Below, piece after piece: positions 1 through 8,289 of a DNA stretch of 42,169 nucleotides; the first letter of the stretch is position 1; each line of letters begins with the position of its first letter. The notes beneath the pieces were generated by a model that had not been told where the DNA came from, searched no databases, and worked only from the letters and a program-made list of their open reading frames with translations. The DNA is from Heyndrickxia sporothermodurans (GTDB taxonomy: Bacteria > Bacillota > Bacilli > Bacillales > Bacillaceae_C), in assembly GCF_016785185.1 (NCBI RefSeq), contig NZ_JAEKDY010000017.1; one strand, given 5' to 3'. The position numbers were made by a program, and so were the translations under genes.

Positions 1-127
1 ATATATAGATTATTATAATAACAAACGTATCAAACAAAAATTGGCCGGTATGTCTCCGGTTCAATACCGCATTCATACCAGCCAATTAGCTGCTTGATAT
101 AAACTCTAACTTTTCGGGGTCACAACA
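1..127 (+). mobile_element. 3' end of an IS3-family insertion sequence
   Basis: The window opens inside a transposase. Positions 2-97 read in frame to a TGA and give a C-terminus with the typical IS3/IS150 OrfB ending (YYNNKRIKQKLAGMSPVQYR, then IHTSQLAA). The last 25-30 bases (about 100-127), read on the minus strand, begin TGTTGTGACCCCGAAAAG, which resembles the terminal inverted repeats of IS150-type elements (TGT..TGACCCC). The exact last base (125-128) cannot be fixed without the other end and the target duplication. Immediately downstream the appF reading frame resumes, so the element sits inside that gene. Confidence 0.85.
2..97 (+). CDS. IS3-family transposase OrfB, C-terminal end (partial)
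   Basis: Only the last 31 residues are in the window; the gene continues upstream. The KLAGMSPVQYR tail is characteristic of the integrase-core (rve, DDE) transposases of the IS3 family, where the motif lies after the catalytic glutamate. No catalytic residue is in view, so activity cannot be judged. Confidence 0.82.
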   Translation, partial: YIDYYNNKRIKQKLAGMSPVQYRIHTSQLAA

Positions 128-1047
128 TTAAGGGTGGTTTTTTTAGAAGGACGATAGCAGAAGTAAAAGCTGTAGATGATGTTAGTTTTGAAATAAATAA
201 AGGCGAAACACTAGGGTTAGTTGGTGAATCAGGCTGTGGAAAGTCTACTGCCGGAAGAACGATATTAAAGCTGTTAGACCCAACCTCAGGTAAAATATTT
301 TTTGATGGAAAAGACATTACAAAGTTACGAGGAAAAGAATTAAGATTAGCTAGAAAAGATTTTCAAATGGTTTTTCAAGATCCATACGCATCTTTAAATC
401 CAAAGCAAATGGTTGGAGACATTGTATCTGAGCCAATAAGAAATTTCTCTAATAAAAGCATGAAAGAATTAAAAGATGAAGTAATGGAACTATTAACAAA
501 GGTGGGATTACCGGGGGATGCATATTATAAATATCCACATGAGTTCTCTGGTGGACAGCGGCAAAGAATTGGGATTGCAAGAGCGTTAGCTTTAAAACCA
601 AAATTAATTGTCGCAGATGAACCAGTCTCCGCTCTTGATGTATCCGTTCAATCGCAAGTACTGAATCTATTAAAAGAACTTCAAGATGAATTTGATTTAA
701 CCTATTTATTTATTGCTCATGATTTGAGTGTAGTTAAGCATATGAGTGATCGCATAGGGGTTATGTATCTTGGTAACTTAGTTGAAATAGCAGATAAAAA
801 TAGTTTATATGCAGAACCGCTACATCCATATACACAGGCATTAATTTCAGCAATACCGGAACCTGATCCTCGTAAACAGAAAGAACGTATCATTTTGCAA
901 GGCGATGTACCGAGCCCGGTAAATCCTCCTTCAGGTTGCCCGTTCCATACGAGATGTCCAGTTGCGAAAGAGGAATGTTCCAGGGTGAAACCGACTTTAA
1001 AGGAGGTGAAGCCTGGTCACCAAGTTGCTTGTGTACTTTATAATTAA
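128..1047 (+). pseudogene. appF: AppF, oligopeptide ABC transporter ATPase, 5' end removed by an insertion sequence
   Basis: ATP-binding subunit of an oligopeptide importer, one of two cytoplasmic motor subunits (AppD and AppF) driving AppB/AppC. The frame is open from the IS junction and begins IKGGFFRRTIAEVKAVDDV, the region just after the first few residues of the OppF/AppF family. Visible parts are Walker A GESGCGKST (nt 223-249), Q-loop QDPYASLNP, signature SGGQRQR, Walker B LIVADEP, the switch His in IAHDLS, and the Cys-containing oligopeptide-ABC tail (GCPFHTRCP). Only about 15-25 residues are missing, but no ATG, GTG or TTG precedes Walker A after the junction; the first ATG (367) lies beyond Walker A. 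The gene is therefore probably inactive unless an IS-derived start is used. App rather than Opp is chosen because the order F-A-B-C then yjbA-trpS matches the B. subtilis app operon. Confidence 0.85.
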
Positions 1048-1073
1048 TAAATAAATATTTGGGGGGAATAACA

Positions 1074-2801
1074 TTGAGAAGAAAATCGATATTGCTATTG
1101 ACAGCGCTAATGCTTATGTTGTCGATCTTTCTTGCTGCCTGTGGTGGAAAGGATAAGGCAAATACAAATGAAAAAGGCAAAGACACAGATAAACAAGGCG
1201 AAAATGCAAGCGCTCCTAAAGATGGAGGAACATTGGTTTATGCACTTGATAGTGCTCCAAAAGGGTTGTTCAATATAAATTTTGAAAAAGATACAGTAGA
1301 TCATGAGGTTGTTGACTTTTTTGATGATGACTTAATTAAATATGATGATCAATTAAAAGCACAGCCAAATATTGCTTCATGGGAAACTAAAGATAATAAA
1401 GTATATAAATTTACATTTAAAAAAGGTGTTAAATGGCATAATGGGGAAGAATTAACTGTTGATGATTGGATTTTTGCTATAGAAACACTTGCAAATAAAG
1501 ATTATGAAGGTCCACGTTATGAAAATGTAAAAAATATTGAAGGTGCACCTGCATATCGTAATAAAAAAGCAAAAACAATTACTGGATTGAAAAAAATTGA
1601 CGACTATAACATAGAAATTACTTTTGATAAAGCACGTGTAAACAACTTAGAAAATCTTTGGACACATCCAATGTCTAGAAAAGAATTTGAAGGTATAGCT
1701 GTAAAAGATATGATGTCATCTCCTCAAGTTCGTCAAAAACCAATCGGGACAGGACCATTTAAAGTAAATAAAATTGTCCCTGGGGAATCAATTGAATTTG
1801 TTCGAAATGAGGATTACTGGCAAGGTAAACCACATATTGAAAAGATTATATTAAAAGTTATTGATCCTAGTCTTGTTGTTGGTGAACTTAAAAATGAAAA
1901 ACTTGATTTAACTAAATTTCATATGAGTATTTACGATGAAGTTAAAAAGCTTAATAATGTCGAAGTGTTAAAAGCTCCAGGTTTATCTTATTTCTATGTT
2001 GGATTTAGGTTAGGTACATGGGATGGAGATAAAAATAAAAATGTAATGAATTTTGATAAATATCAAAATAAAAAATTACGTCAGGCGATGGCTTATGCGA
2101 TTAATCGTGAAGAATGGACAAAGGCTTTCTTCTTCGGATTAGGAAAACCTGTTAATCGTCCTGTACCATCAGCACACTGGATTGCTGCTGACAATAGTGA
2201 GTTACCAAATCAGTATGAATACGATCCAGAAAAAGCAAAGAAATTGTTAGATGAAGCCGGTTATAAAGATACGAACGGAGATGGTTTCCGTGAAGATCCT
2301 AACGGTAAGGAATTTGTCGTAAACTTCAGTCACTATGCAACAGATAACCCAACATTTGAGTCCCGAGCAAAAGCATTAACTCAATATTGGGAAGCAGTAG
2401 GACTGAAAACGAAGTTAAAAATGATTGATTCAAATCTTTACTATGACATGCTTGATAAAGCAGATAAAAGCCTAGAAGTATTCTACGGTGGTTGGAGTAC
2501 TGGTACGGACCCAGATCCATCTGGACTTTGGACTTCTGATGCACTTTGGAACTATCCTCGTTGGGTAAATGAACAAAACGATAAATTATTAGCTGATGCA
2601 TTAGATGTTAAAATTGTTGGAACAGATCAAGAAAAACGTAAACAATTGTATGTTGAATGGCAAAAACTGGTTAACGAAGAACTACCAATGATACCTATTG
2701 GTGAAACTGATGAAGTATATGCAGTAAGTAAACGTTTAAAAGGTGTTAAATTAGATGTATCCGGAACGAATAGACCACATGAATGGTGGATTGAACAATA
2801 A
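1074..2801 (+). CDS. appA: AppA, oligopeptide-binding lipoprotein
   Basis: Extracellular substrate-binding protein of family 5 (SBP_bac_5), tethered to the membrane by a lipidated cysteine, which delivers oligopeptides to AppB/AppC. The N-terminus has basic residues, a hydrophobic stretch and a lipobox ending LAAC-GGK, followed by a Lys/Asn/Asp-rich linker. The family-5 hallmark follows: a YKFTFKKGVKWHNGE strand with GTGPF further on. About 575 aa, normal for the family. TTG at 1074 is chosen as the start because GGGGGG (1061-1066) is well placed 7 nt upstream; an earlier TTG at 1059 lies in that ribosome-binding site. The gap to appF is only 26 nt, so it is in the same operon. With appF disrupted, the binding protein may have lost its partner ATPase or may work with another. 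Confidence 0.93.
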   Translation: MRRKSILLLTALMLMLSIFLAACGGKDKANTNEKGKDTDKQGENASAPKDGGTLVYALDSAPKGLFNINFEKDTVDHEVVDFFDDDLIKYDDQLKAQPNIASWETKDNKVYKFTFKKGVKWHNGEELTVDDWIFAIETLANKDYEGPRYENVKNIEGAPAYRNKKAKTITGLKKIDDYNIEITFDKARVNNLENLWTHPMSRKEFEGIAVKDMMSSPQVRQKPIGTGPFKVNKIVPGESIEFVRNEDYWQGKPHIEKIILKVIDPSLVVGELKNEKLDLTKFHMSIYDEVKKLNNVEVLKAPGLSYFYVGFRLGTWDGDKNKNVMNFDKYQNKKLRQAMAYAINREEWTKAFFFGLGKPVNRPVPSAHWIAADNSELPNQYEYDPEKAKKLLDEAGYKDTNGDGFREDPNGKEFVVNFSHYATDNPTFESRAKALTQYWEAVGLKTKLKMIDSNLYYDMLDKADKSLEVFYGGWSTGTDPDPSGLWTSDALWNYPRWVNEQNDKLLADALDVKIVGTDQEKRKQLYVEWQKLVNEELPMIPIGETDEVYAVSKRLKGVKLDVSGTNRPHEWWIEQ

Positions 2802-2836
2802 TTTACTTTTAGTGGTAATAGATAAGGAGAATGAAC

Positions 2837-3802
2837 ATGTTGAAGTATAGCATAAGAAGAATTTTGGGCATGATTCCAATGTTACTCCTTATCTCCATTG
2901 TGGTGTTTACCCTGGCAAAGTTAATGCCAGGGGATTCCTTCAGTGGAGAAATTGATCCAACAAATACGAATCCAGAATATATTAAAGAAATGCGTGAAAA
3001 ATTAGGATATTATGATCCGATCCATGTTCAGTATTTTCGTTGGGTTTCTAATTTTGTTCAAGGGGATTTTGGGAATTCCTCACGTTATAAAATGCCTGTT
3101 TCTGATCTAATAGGTGAAAGAATTCCAAATACTATTTTTCTAGGATTTTCGTCGCTTTTAATTACCTACATATTAGCTTTTATTATGGGCATATATGCTG
3201 GTCGAAAACCTTATACAATTGGTGATCATTTAATTGGCGGTTTGAATTATTTAGGTCTAGCTATTCCATCATTTGTTGCTGCTGTATTTGCAATATACTT
3301 TTTTTCATTTCAATTAAATATTTTTCCATCAAATGGTTCGGTTGATATTATGTATTCTACTGGTACATTGGATTATTGGTTAAGTAGAGTTCATCATGTT
3401 GTCTTACCAGCGGTTGTTCTCGGTCTTTTAAGTACAGCCAGTTATACACAATTTTTGCGAAATGATATTATTGAAAATAGTCGTAAAGACTTTGTACGCA
3501 CAGCAAGAGCAAAGGGTACTAGAGAAAGTAAAATCTATAATGTTCATATTTTAAGGAATTCAATAATCCCGCTAGTCACATTTTTAGGATTTGATGTTGT
3601 ATCCGTTATTAGTGGTGCAATCATAACTGAAACAATTTTTACTTATCCTGGTATTGGACAACTATTCATTGAATCAGTTTCAACGAATGATTATCCAGTA
3701 TTAATGACTTTGACAATGATGTTCTCGTTTTTAACATTATTCGGGAATTTAATTGCTGATATATTGTATGGGGTCGTTGATCCGCGAATTCGAATAGAAT
3801 AG
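2837..3802 (+). CDS. appB: AppB, oligopeptide ABC transporter permease
   Basis: Integral-membrane permease of the binding-protein-dependent type (BPD_transp_1), forming the translocation channel with AppC. The first helix begins at once (LKYSIRRILGMIPMLLLIS), followed by the conserved MPGD extracellular segment and the EAA-type cytoplasmic loop near RTARAKGTRESKIYNVHIL, which docks on the ATPases. 321 aa, as expected. ATG 2837 is preferred over ATG 2831 because AAGGAG (2824-2829) leaves 7 nt to the former and only 1 nt to the latter. It lies 35 nt after appA and 11 nt before appC, in one operon. Confidence 0.92.
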   Translation: MLKYSIRRILGMIPMLLLISIVVFTLAKLMPGDSFSGEIDPTNTNPEYIKEMREKLGYYDPIHVQYFRWVSNFVQGDFGNSSRYKMPVSDLIGERIPNTIFLGFSSLLITYILAFIMGIYAGRKPYTIGDHLIGGLNYLGLAIPSFVAAVFAIYFFSFQLNIFPSNGSVDIMYSTGTLDYWLSRVHHVVLPAVVLGLLSTASYTQFLRNDIIENSRKDFVRTARAKGTRESKIYNVHILRNSIIPLVTFLGFDVVSVISGAIITETIFTYPGIGQLFIESVSTNDYPVLMTLTMMFSFLTLFGNLIADILYGVVDPRIRIE

Positions 3803-3813
3803 GGGGGGAAGAC

Positions 3814-4716
3814 ATGGAAATTGTAACTAAGAAATCAAGTCAGAATGTAGGCGGTGTTCAAAAAAGTCTTTCCCCTTGGGCAGTTGCAAGGCGGAAATTT
3901 GTAAAAAATAAATTGGCTATGGTGAGTTTAATATTTTTGTTGGCTGTAACAATTGTTTCGATAATTGCACCATTCGTTTTAACTCAAGACATAACAAAGG
4001 TTAATATTGGACAAATGTCTTTATCTCCATCATCCGAGCACTTTTTAGGAACCGATAAAAGTGGGAGAGATGTATTTACACGTCTACTATATGGTGGCAG
4101 GGTTTCCTTATTAGTTGGAATAACTTGTACATTTTTTGTCATACTATTTGGAACAATCATTGGTTCTCTTGCAGGATATTTTGGTGGTGCAATAGATAGC
4201 GTTTTAATGCGTTTTACCGATTTTATATTAAATTTCCCATTTCTTGTTTTCGTTATTGTTCTAAGTGCTATTTTATTCGGTAAATTATCAGGTGTTTGGG
4301 TAATTATTATCGTCATTAGTTTTCTTAGCTGGGGTGGCGTTGCCCGTATTGTTCGAAGCAAAATATTAGCTGAAAAAGAAAACGAATATGTATTGGCATC
4401 GAAATCGATTGGTTGCTCATCCTCTAAAATTATTATTAAGCATTTATTACCTAATGTACTTTCTACCATAATTGTTCAAGCTAGTATAACTTTTGCTAGT
4501 ATGATTGTTGCGGAAGCTGGTCTAAGTTATTTAGGTTTCGGAATTCCACAAGAGGTTCCGAGCTGGGGAAATATGTTGTCTTCTTCAAAGGAGCCTGACG
4601 TTCTCCAATATAAACCTTGGATATGGGCGCCACCGGCGATAATTATTACACTTACTATTCTTTCTATTAACTTCATTGGTGAAGGCTTAAAAGATGCACT
4701 GAATCCAAAAAATTAG
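3814..4716 (+). CDS. appC: AppC, oligopeptide ABC transporter permease
   Basis: Second permease of the oligopeptide importer. The N-terminal OppC_N-type segment (SPWAVARRKFVKNKLAMVSL) leads into the first membrane helix; the LGTDKSGRDVFTRLLYGGR motif and the EAA loop (ASKSIGCSSSKIIIKHLLPN) are typical of OppC/DppC/AppC proteins. Six or so hydrophobic segments are evident over 300 aa. A strong ribosome-binding site (AGGGGGGAAGAC) precedes the ATG. This is the last gene of the operon and is followed at once by an intrinsic terminator. Confidence 0.92.
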   Translation: MEIVTKKSSQNVGGVQKSLSPWAVARRKFVKNKLAMVSLIFLLAVTIVSIIAPFVLTQDITKVNIGQMSLSPSSEHFLGTDKSGRDVFTRLLYGGRVSLLVGITCTFFVILFGTIIGSLAGYFGGAIDSVLMRFTDFILNFPFLVFVIVLSAILFGKLSGVWVIIIVISFLSWGGVARIVRSKILAEKENEYVLASKSIGCSSSKIIIKHLLPNVLSTIIVQASITFASMIVAEAGLSYLGFGIPQEVPSWGNMLSSSKEPDVLQYKPWIWAPPAIIITLTILSINFIGEGLKDALNPKN

Positions 4717-4728
4717 AAAATATCCGAT

Positions 4729-4760
4729 GAAAAACTCCAATCGTTTGATTGGAGTTTTTC
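4729..4760 (+). terminator. Terminator of the app operon
   Basis: AAAAACTCCAATC, a short GTTT loop and GATTGGAGTTTTT form an uninterrupted stem ending in T residues, just after the appC stop codon. Confidence 0.9.
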
Positions 4761-4871
4761 ATTCTCTTTTTATTCCTTAGAGTGAATGATTTATATGTAA
4801 ATCAAGGAATAATTTTACTAAAGTATGCCCATACTGATTGTTAAATAGTTGATGCAAGGGGGTAATAATTG

Positions 4872-5618
4872 ATGCTATATCTACATGATGTATGGGTGAA
4901 TTGGTTTGAAGGGGAAGAGAATAGCTATAACATTTGTCATTTCCACGAATGGAGAAGGGATGACACGATCGAATTATTAGATCAAGTTCCGTTATTATTG
5001 GTGGATTCTTTATTGTTTCATTACATAGAAAATGATTTGAGTGACTTACCGCAGGAACTAATGAATGATGTCTATCAAAAGGCCTATTCAAGAAAAAATC
5101 ATGAACGGGTACAATTGGAATATTGTTTTGTTGTAACGGATGGAAACGGAATTTTAGCTGTAGATACGATAGGATATAATATTCCGATTAGAAAAAGCCG
5201 ATTAATCCCTCGGCAAGAACAGCTTGTATATGATATGATTGAACAGCATGAACCAATTAATTATCAATTTGAAGGGGGAGTTGGAGAAAAAGAACATCAT
5301 ATCTTATCTCCAGACCCAGCGAGCATGTATGGTTTAACAAGGAAAGAAAGGCAATTAAAGCAGTTGCTTTTTATGGCTTTAGATCAACTTCATTCTTCAA
5401 ACAACGCAGCTGAAATTCGTTATTGGTATACAGAGTGGGCTCCGGAACAGTATCAAGAAATTCAGGTTATGGATTTTAATGATGTTTGGAATCGTCTATT
5501 TGAAGAAGTGAAAAGAGGTTGGAGTGAAAAACACGAAAATCTCTGTGAAAATTTAATTAAAGGACAACCATTTTTTGAAAAGCTTTGGGAATTGGAACAT
5601 GGTCCAAAGGTCAATTAA
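4872..5618 (+). CDS. yjbA: YjbA family protein of unknown function
   Basis: Matches the conserved Bacillus YjbA family in length (248 aa) and in signature stretches: LHDVWVNWFEGEEN at the N-terminus, PIRKSRLIPRQEQLVY in the middle, and a GQPFFEKLWE ending. No signal peptide or membrane segment, so it is probably cytoplasmic and acidic. Function is not known; the gene is conserved between the app operon and trpS in Bacillus. ATG 4872 is used, with AAGGGGG (4856-4862) upstream; the TTG at 4869 directly before it is an alternative. It is followed by a terminator shared with the converging trpS. Confidence 0.9.
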   Translation: MLYLHDVWVNWFEGEENSYNICHFHEWRRDDTIELLDQVPLLLVDSLLFHYIENDLSDLPQELMNDVYQKAYSRKNHERVQLEYCFVVTDGNGILAVDTIGYNIPIRKSRLIPRQEQLVYDMIEQHEPINYQFEGGVGEKEHHILSPDPASMYGLTRKERQLKQLLFMALDQLHSSNNAAEIRYWYTEWAPEQYQEIQVMDFNDVWNRLFEEVKRGWSEKHENLCENLIKGQPFFEKLWELEHGPKVN

Positions 5619-5621
5619 TGG

Positions 5622-5667
5622 AAAAGTAAAGGTACACCGATTTAACTGGTGCACCTTTACTTTTTTT
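5622..5667. terminator. Bidirectional terminator between yjbA and trpS
   Basis: A 13-bp stem, GTAAAGGTACACC (5626-5638) and GGTGCACCTTTAC (5648-5660), is flanked by A4 on the left and T7 on the right, so it can stop transcription from both converging genes. The trpS stop codon lies inside the T run. Confidence 0.9.
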
Positions 5668-6655
5668 ACTTTCGCTTTCTTCCAAGTCCCATTGCATTTT
5701 CCATTTTCTTTAGCATCTTATTCGCTGCTTTGTTGGCCTTTTCTGCGCCCATGTCTAATATACGATCAAGTTCATCCGATTCAACTAATGAAAGGTATTT
5801 TTCTTGAATCGCAGAAAGTTTTTTTATGAGTACTTGAGCGAGATCATTTTTAAATTCTCCGTAACCTTTTCCTTCATATTCCCGAACGATTTCATCAATG
5901 GATCGATTTTCGATAATGGAATAAATGGAAAGCAGATTCGAAATTCCAGGCTTATTTTCTTTATCGTATTTAACAATTCCATCCGAATCTGTGACGGAAC
6001 TTTTGATTTTTTTCTCAATCGTTTTTGGATCGTCAAGGATCGAAATAAATCCTTTCGTATTTGGATCAGATTTACTCATTTTCTTTGTTGGATCTTGCAA
6101 TGACATGATTCTTGCACCGACTTTAGGAATTCTAACGTCTGGGATCGTAAAGATGTCATTGTATTTTTTATTAAATCTTTCGGCTAAATCTCTTGTTAAC
6201 TCCAAATGTTGTTTTTGGTCTTCACCAACAGGAACTAAATCGGTGTTATATAATAATATATCGGCGGCCATTAATGGCGGATATGTGAGTAAGCCTGCTG
6301 ATACAGACTCTTTACCAGAAGATTTATCCTTAAATTGTGTCATACGTTCCAGCTCACCAATACTTGCTACACATTGTAACATCCATCCTGCTTGAGCATG
6401 GGCAGGCACTTCTGATTGAATAAACAAAGTTGCTTTTTCAGGATCTATTCCAACAGCAATATATAGAGCTGCTAAATTTCGAATGTTTTTGCGCAATTGT
6501 AAGCGATCTTGGGGAACAGTTATCGCATGTTGATCAACAATACAGAAATAACAATTATATTCCTCTTGTAATTCAACAAATTGCATTAACGCTCCAATAT
6601 AATTACCAAGTGTAATTGTCCCGCTTGGTTGAATCCCTGAAAATATTGTTTTCAT
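5666..6655 (-). CDS. trpS: Tryptophanyl-tRNA synthetase
   Basis: Cytoplasmic class I aminoacyl-tRNA synthetase that charges tRNA-Trp. It has the HIGH-equivalent motif PSGTITLGNYIGA at residues about 10-22 and the KMSKS loop (KKMSKSDPN) around residue 195. Length 329 aa is normal for bacterial TrpRS. The ATG is preceded by a perfect GGAGGAATT ribosome-binding site. It is monocistronic, divergent from spx, and controlled by the T-box leader upstream (6702-6993), so tryptophan starvation should raise its expression. Confidence 0.97.
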   Translation of the reverse strand: MKTIFSGIQPSGTITLGNYIGALMQFVELQEEYNCYFCIVDQHAITVPQDRLQLRKNIRNLAALYIAVGIDPEKATLFIQSEVPAHAQAGWMLQCVASIGELERMTQFKDKSSGKESVSAGLLTYPPLMAADILLYNTDLVPVGEDQKQHLELTRDLAERFNKKYNDIFTIPDVRIPKVGARIMSLQDPTKKMSKSDPNTKGFISILDDPKTIEKKIKSSVTDSDGIVKYDKENKPGISNLLSIYSIIENRSIDEIVREYEGKGYGEFKNDLAQVLIKKLSAIQEKYLSLVESDELDRILDMGAEKANKAANKMLKKMENAMGLGRKRK

Positions 6656-6701
6656 TTACAATTCCTCCTCGAATTAAGTTTAGATTTCCTTTTTAGGCAA
6701 A

Positions 6702-6993
6702 ATAAAAAACCATCCGTCGCCTAAATAATAGGGACGAATGGTTGATTCCGCGGTGCCACCCTAAGTGCACAAGTAAACTATTGTGCCTCTTAGTTCCATG
6801 AAATAATTCATGGAATCCCATTAACGTGGGATTACTCGCCAAAAACTAATAAGAGGAATCCTCTGTTCATTTTTAGTGCTCCAAAGTCCATTCCATAAGT
6901 TTTGTTTGTTTGTTTTCACCAGCCACAAACTCTCTACAAAACAAAAACAAATGTACTACTCTTTATCATTGCTATTTCGGTATTTTAAAATTT
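6702..6993 (-). promoter_or_regulatory. T-box riboswitch (tRNA-Trp) in the trpS leader
   Basis: The minus strand holds the canonical T-box GGGTGGCACCGCGG (rc of 6748-6761), the stem I bulge/loop elements (GAGAGTTTGTGGCTGGTG) and an intrinsic terminator (stem between about 6709-6722 and 6731-6743, then a T run) that competes with the antiterminator. The specifier loop reads GAA-TGG-ACT, placing a UGG tryptophan codon at 6888-6890, in agreement with the downstream trpS. Binding of uncharged tRNA-Trp should stabilise the antiterminator and allow trpS transcription. Confidence 0.95.
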
Positions 6994-6998
6994 ATCAT

Positions 6999-7027
6999 AT
7001 TATATCTAAGTGCAATGACTAAGTCAA
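6999..7027 (-). promoter_or_regulatory. SigA promoter of trpS
   Basis: On the minus strand TTGACT (7022-7027), a 17-nt spacer and a perfect TATAAT (6999-7004) lie directly upstream of the T-box; the predicted start is near 6992. Confidence 0.88.
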
Positions 7028-7520
7028 GATATGAAAAATTTTAATTATGTTTTAATGATAATTTAAGAATGATCTAGTATTCTGTGTATGTCGACTCGTT
7101 TGGCCACATGACATAATCAAAAAGGCAAATGAGATTGATAATCATTTAAGTAAAGTTAGCCGAAAAGGGGGGCGAAAAAAGAATAAAAGAGATGGTTTAA
7201 AGGCTGATTACAGGGGTAAATAGACTATAAGTCTAATGTCACAGTGTTGTCATTTTTATAAATGTCTGGACTCATTTTTAGAAAAACTATATTCATTGTT
7301 GTACAAATAGTGTATAATACATAATATAGATTTTTTATTTAAAGTAATTTTAATTTGGCTATGTTAAAGTTCAATGTTGATTTGTCACTATTTGATTGAA
7401 GCGGAAAGTGAGCACCTGTAGCGGAAAACAACAGTCAAATTTAACAGCGCCTTTAATTTAAATAATTAATCCTTGAAGGATTATGAAACTAAATTTATAG
7501 ATAAGGAGTGTGAATGATAA
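7028..7520. other. Long intergenic region between trpS and spx
   Basis: No convincing gene in about 490 nt. It contains a Fur-box-like sequence at 7130-7144, an 85-bp inverted-repeat-ended element at 7362-7446, and a TATAAT hexamer at 7313-7318 without a good -35 partner. In B. subtilis this position holds the oppABCDF operon and yjbB-yjbC, which are absent here, so the stretch may be the scar of a loss. The spx promoters should lie in it but cannot be fixed by eye. Confidence 0.5.
7362..7446. repeat. Short intergenic repeat element with inverted ends
   Basis: An 85-bp stretch starts TGTTAAA and ends TTTAACA (perfect 7-bp inverted termini). Inside it are AATGTTGATT and two copies of AGCGGAAA separated by 14 nt. 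A related piece (TTAACACCATGTTGATTGGA then GCGGA) occurs at about 24629-24653. It looks like a miniature, non-coding dispersed Bacillaceae repeat; family assignment is inference. Confidence 0.45.
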
Positions 7521-7916
7521 ATGGTAACATTATACACTTCACCTAGTTGTACATCATGTAGGAAAGCAAGAGCCTGGCTTGAGGAAAATAATATTGAATA
7601 TAAAGAGCGAAATATCTTTTCGGAACCTTTAAGTTTGGAAGAAATAAAAGAAATATTAAGAATGACTGAGGATGGTACAGATGAAATCATATCTACACGC
7701 TCAAAAACCTTCCAAAAGTTAAACGTTGATTTAGATACGTATCCGTTACAAAAATTATATAAGTTAATTCAAAAAAATCCGGGACTACTTAGACGTCCAA
7801 TTATGGTTGATGAAAAACGTTTGCAAGTTGGGTATAACGAAGATGAAATTCGTCGTTTCTTACCACGAAAAGTTCGCTCATATCAATTACTTGAAGCTCA
7901 AAAACTTGTTAATTAA
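7521..7916 (+). CDS. spx: Spx, redox-sensing transcriptional regulator
   Basis: ArsC-like protein that binds the C-terminal domain of the RNA polymerase alpha subunit and redirects transcription to thiol-homeostasis genes under disulfide stress. The CXXC redox switch is visible as SPSCTSCRKA (Cys10/Cys13), followed by the RPIM segment that is cis-Pro-like in ArsC folds. 131 aa, full length. The downstream C-terminus (..QLLEAQKLVN) is where ClpXP recognises Spx in B. subtilis. ATG 7521 is used with AAGGAG at 7503-7508; the ATG at 7514 runs into a stop. Both known control partners are in this window: SpxH (12757-13632) and MecA (8290-8946). Confidence 0.96.
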   Translation: MVTLYTSPSCTSCRKARAWLEENNIEYKERNIFSEPLSLEEIKEILRMTEDGTDEIISTRSKTFQKLNVDLDTYPLQKLYKLIQKNPGLLRRPIMVDEKRLQVGYNEDEIRRFLPRKVRSYQLLEAQKLVN

Positions 7917-7945
7917 TATTTTTCATAAATAGAAATAGGTAATAT

Positions 7946-7988
7946 AAAACGCCTTCATACCAGCATTGATTGGAATGGAGGCGTTTTA
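7946..7988 (+). terminator. Terminator of spx
   Basis: Stem ATAAAACGCCTTCATACC / GGAATGGAGGCGTTTTAT with a short loop and trailing T-rich sequence, 30 nt after the spx stop codon. Confidence 0.85.
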
Positions 7989-8289
7989 TTTCAAAGATAA
8001 AAATATGTTTACTGAAAATTTAGTCTTGAATGTTTGGTGCATATCCGCTAAAATGAGCAAAACAATAATTTTTTTTAGAAAAAAACCTTTGGGTATTAGT
8101 GGAATTTAAAATTGGGAAGAGTTTTTGTTTCCAATTAACATCTTTTTATCATAAAATAGAAGTACAAGAGTAGAATATTATTTATTATGAAATTTTCTAC
8201 ACTTTTACCTAAGCAGTTTAGCATACACTTAGCCTTATATGGGGGAACAAGTCCCTTCATAACTTTCAAATAGAAGGGAGAGTTGATGT
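7989..8289 (+). other. mecA upstream region
   Basis: About 300 nt between the spx terminator and mecA. Apart from the promoter-like pair at 8026-8054 and the ribosome-binding site GAAGGGAG (about 8274) I see no gene or structured RNA. Confidence 0.4.
8026..8054 (+). promoter_or_regulatory. Candidate SigA promoter of mecA
   Basis: TTGAAT (8026-8031), a 17-nt spacer and TAAAAT (8049-8054) on the plus strand. It would give a leader of about 230 nt before mecA. Confidence 0.5.

Noticed and set aside
3984..4469. Minus-strand open frame of 161 codons inside appC
   Set aside because: Antisense to a well-supported permease gene; no ribosome-binding site, and the composition is that of a reverse-frame shadow.
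5804..6395. Plus-strand open frames opposite trpS
   Set aside because: They are antisense shadows of the tryptophanyl-tRNA synthetase gene, without ribosome-binding sites.
7313..7318. TATAAT as an spx promoter -10
   Set aside because: No acceptable -35 at 16-18 nt and no extended -10, so it was not listed as a promoter.
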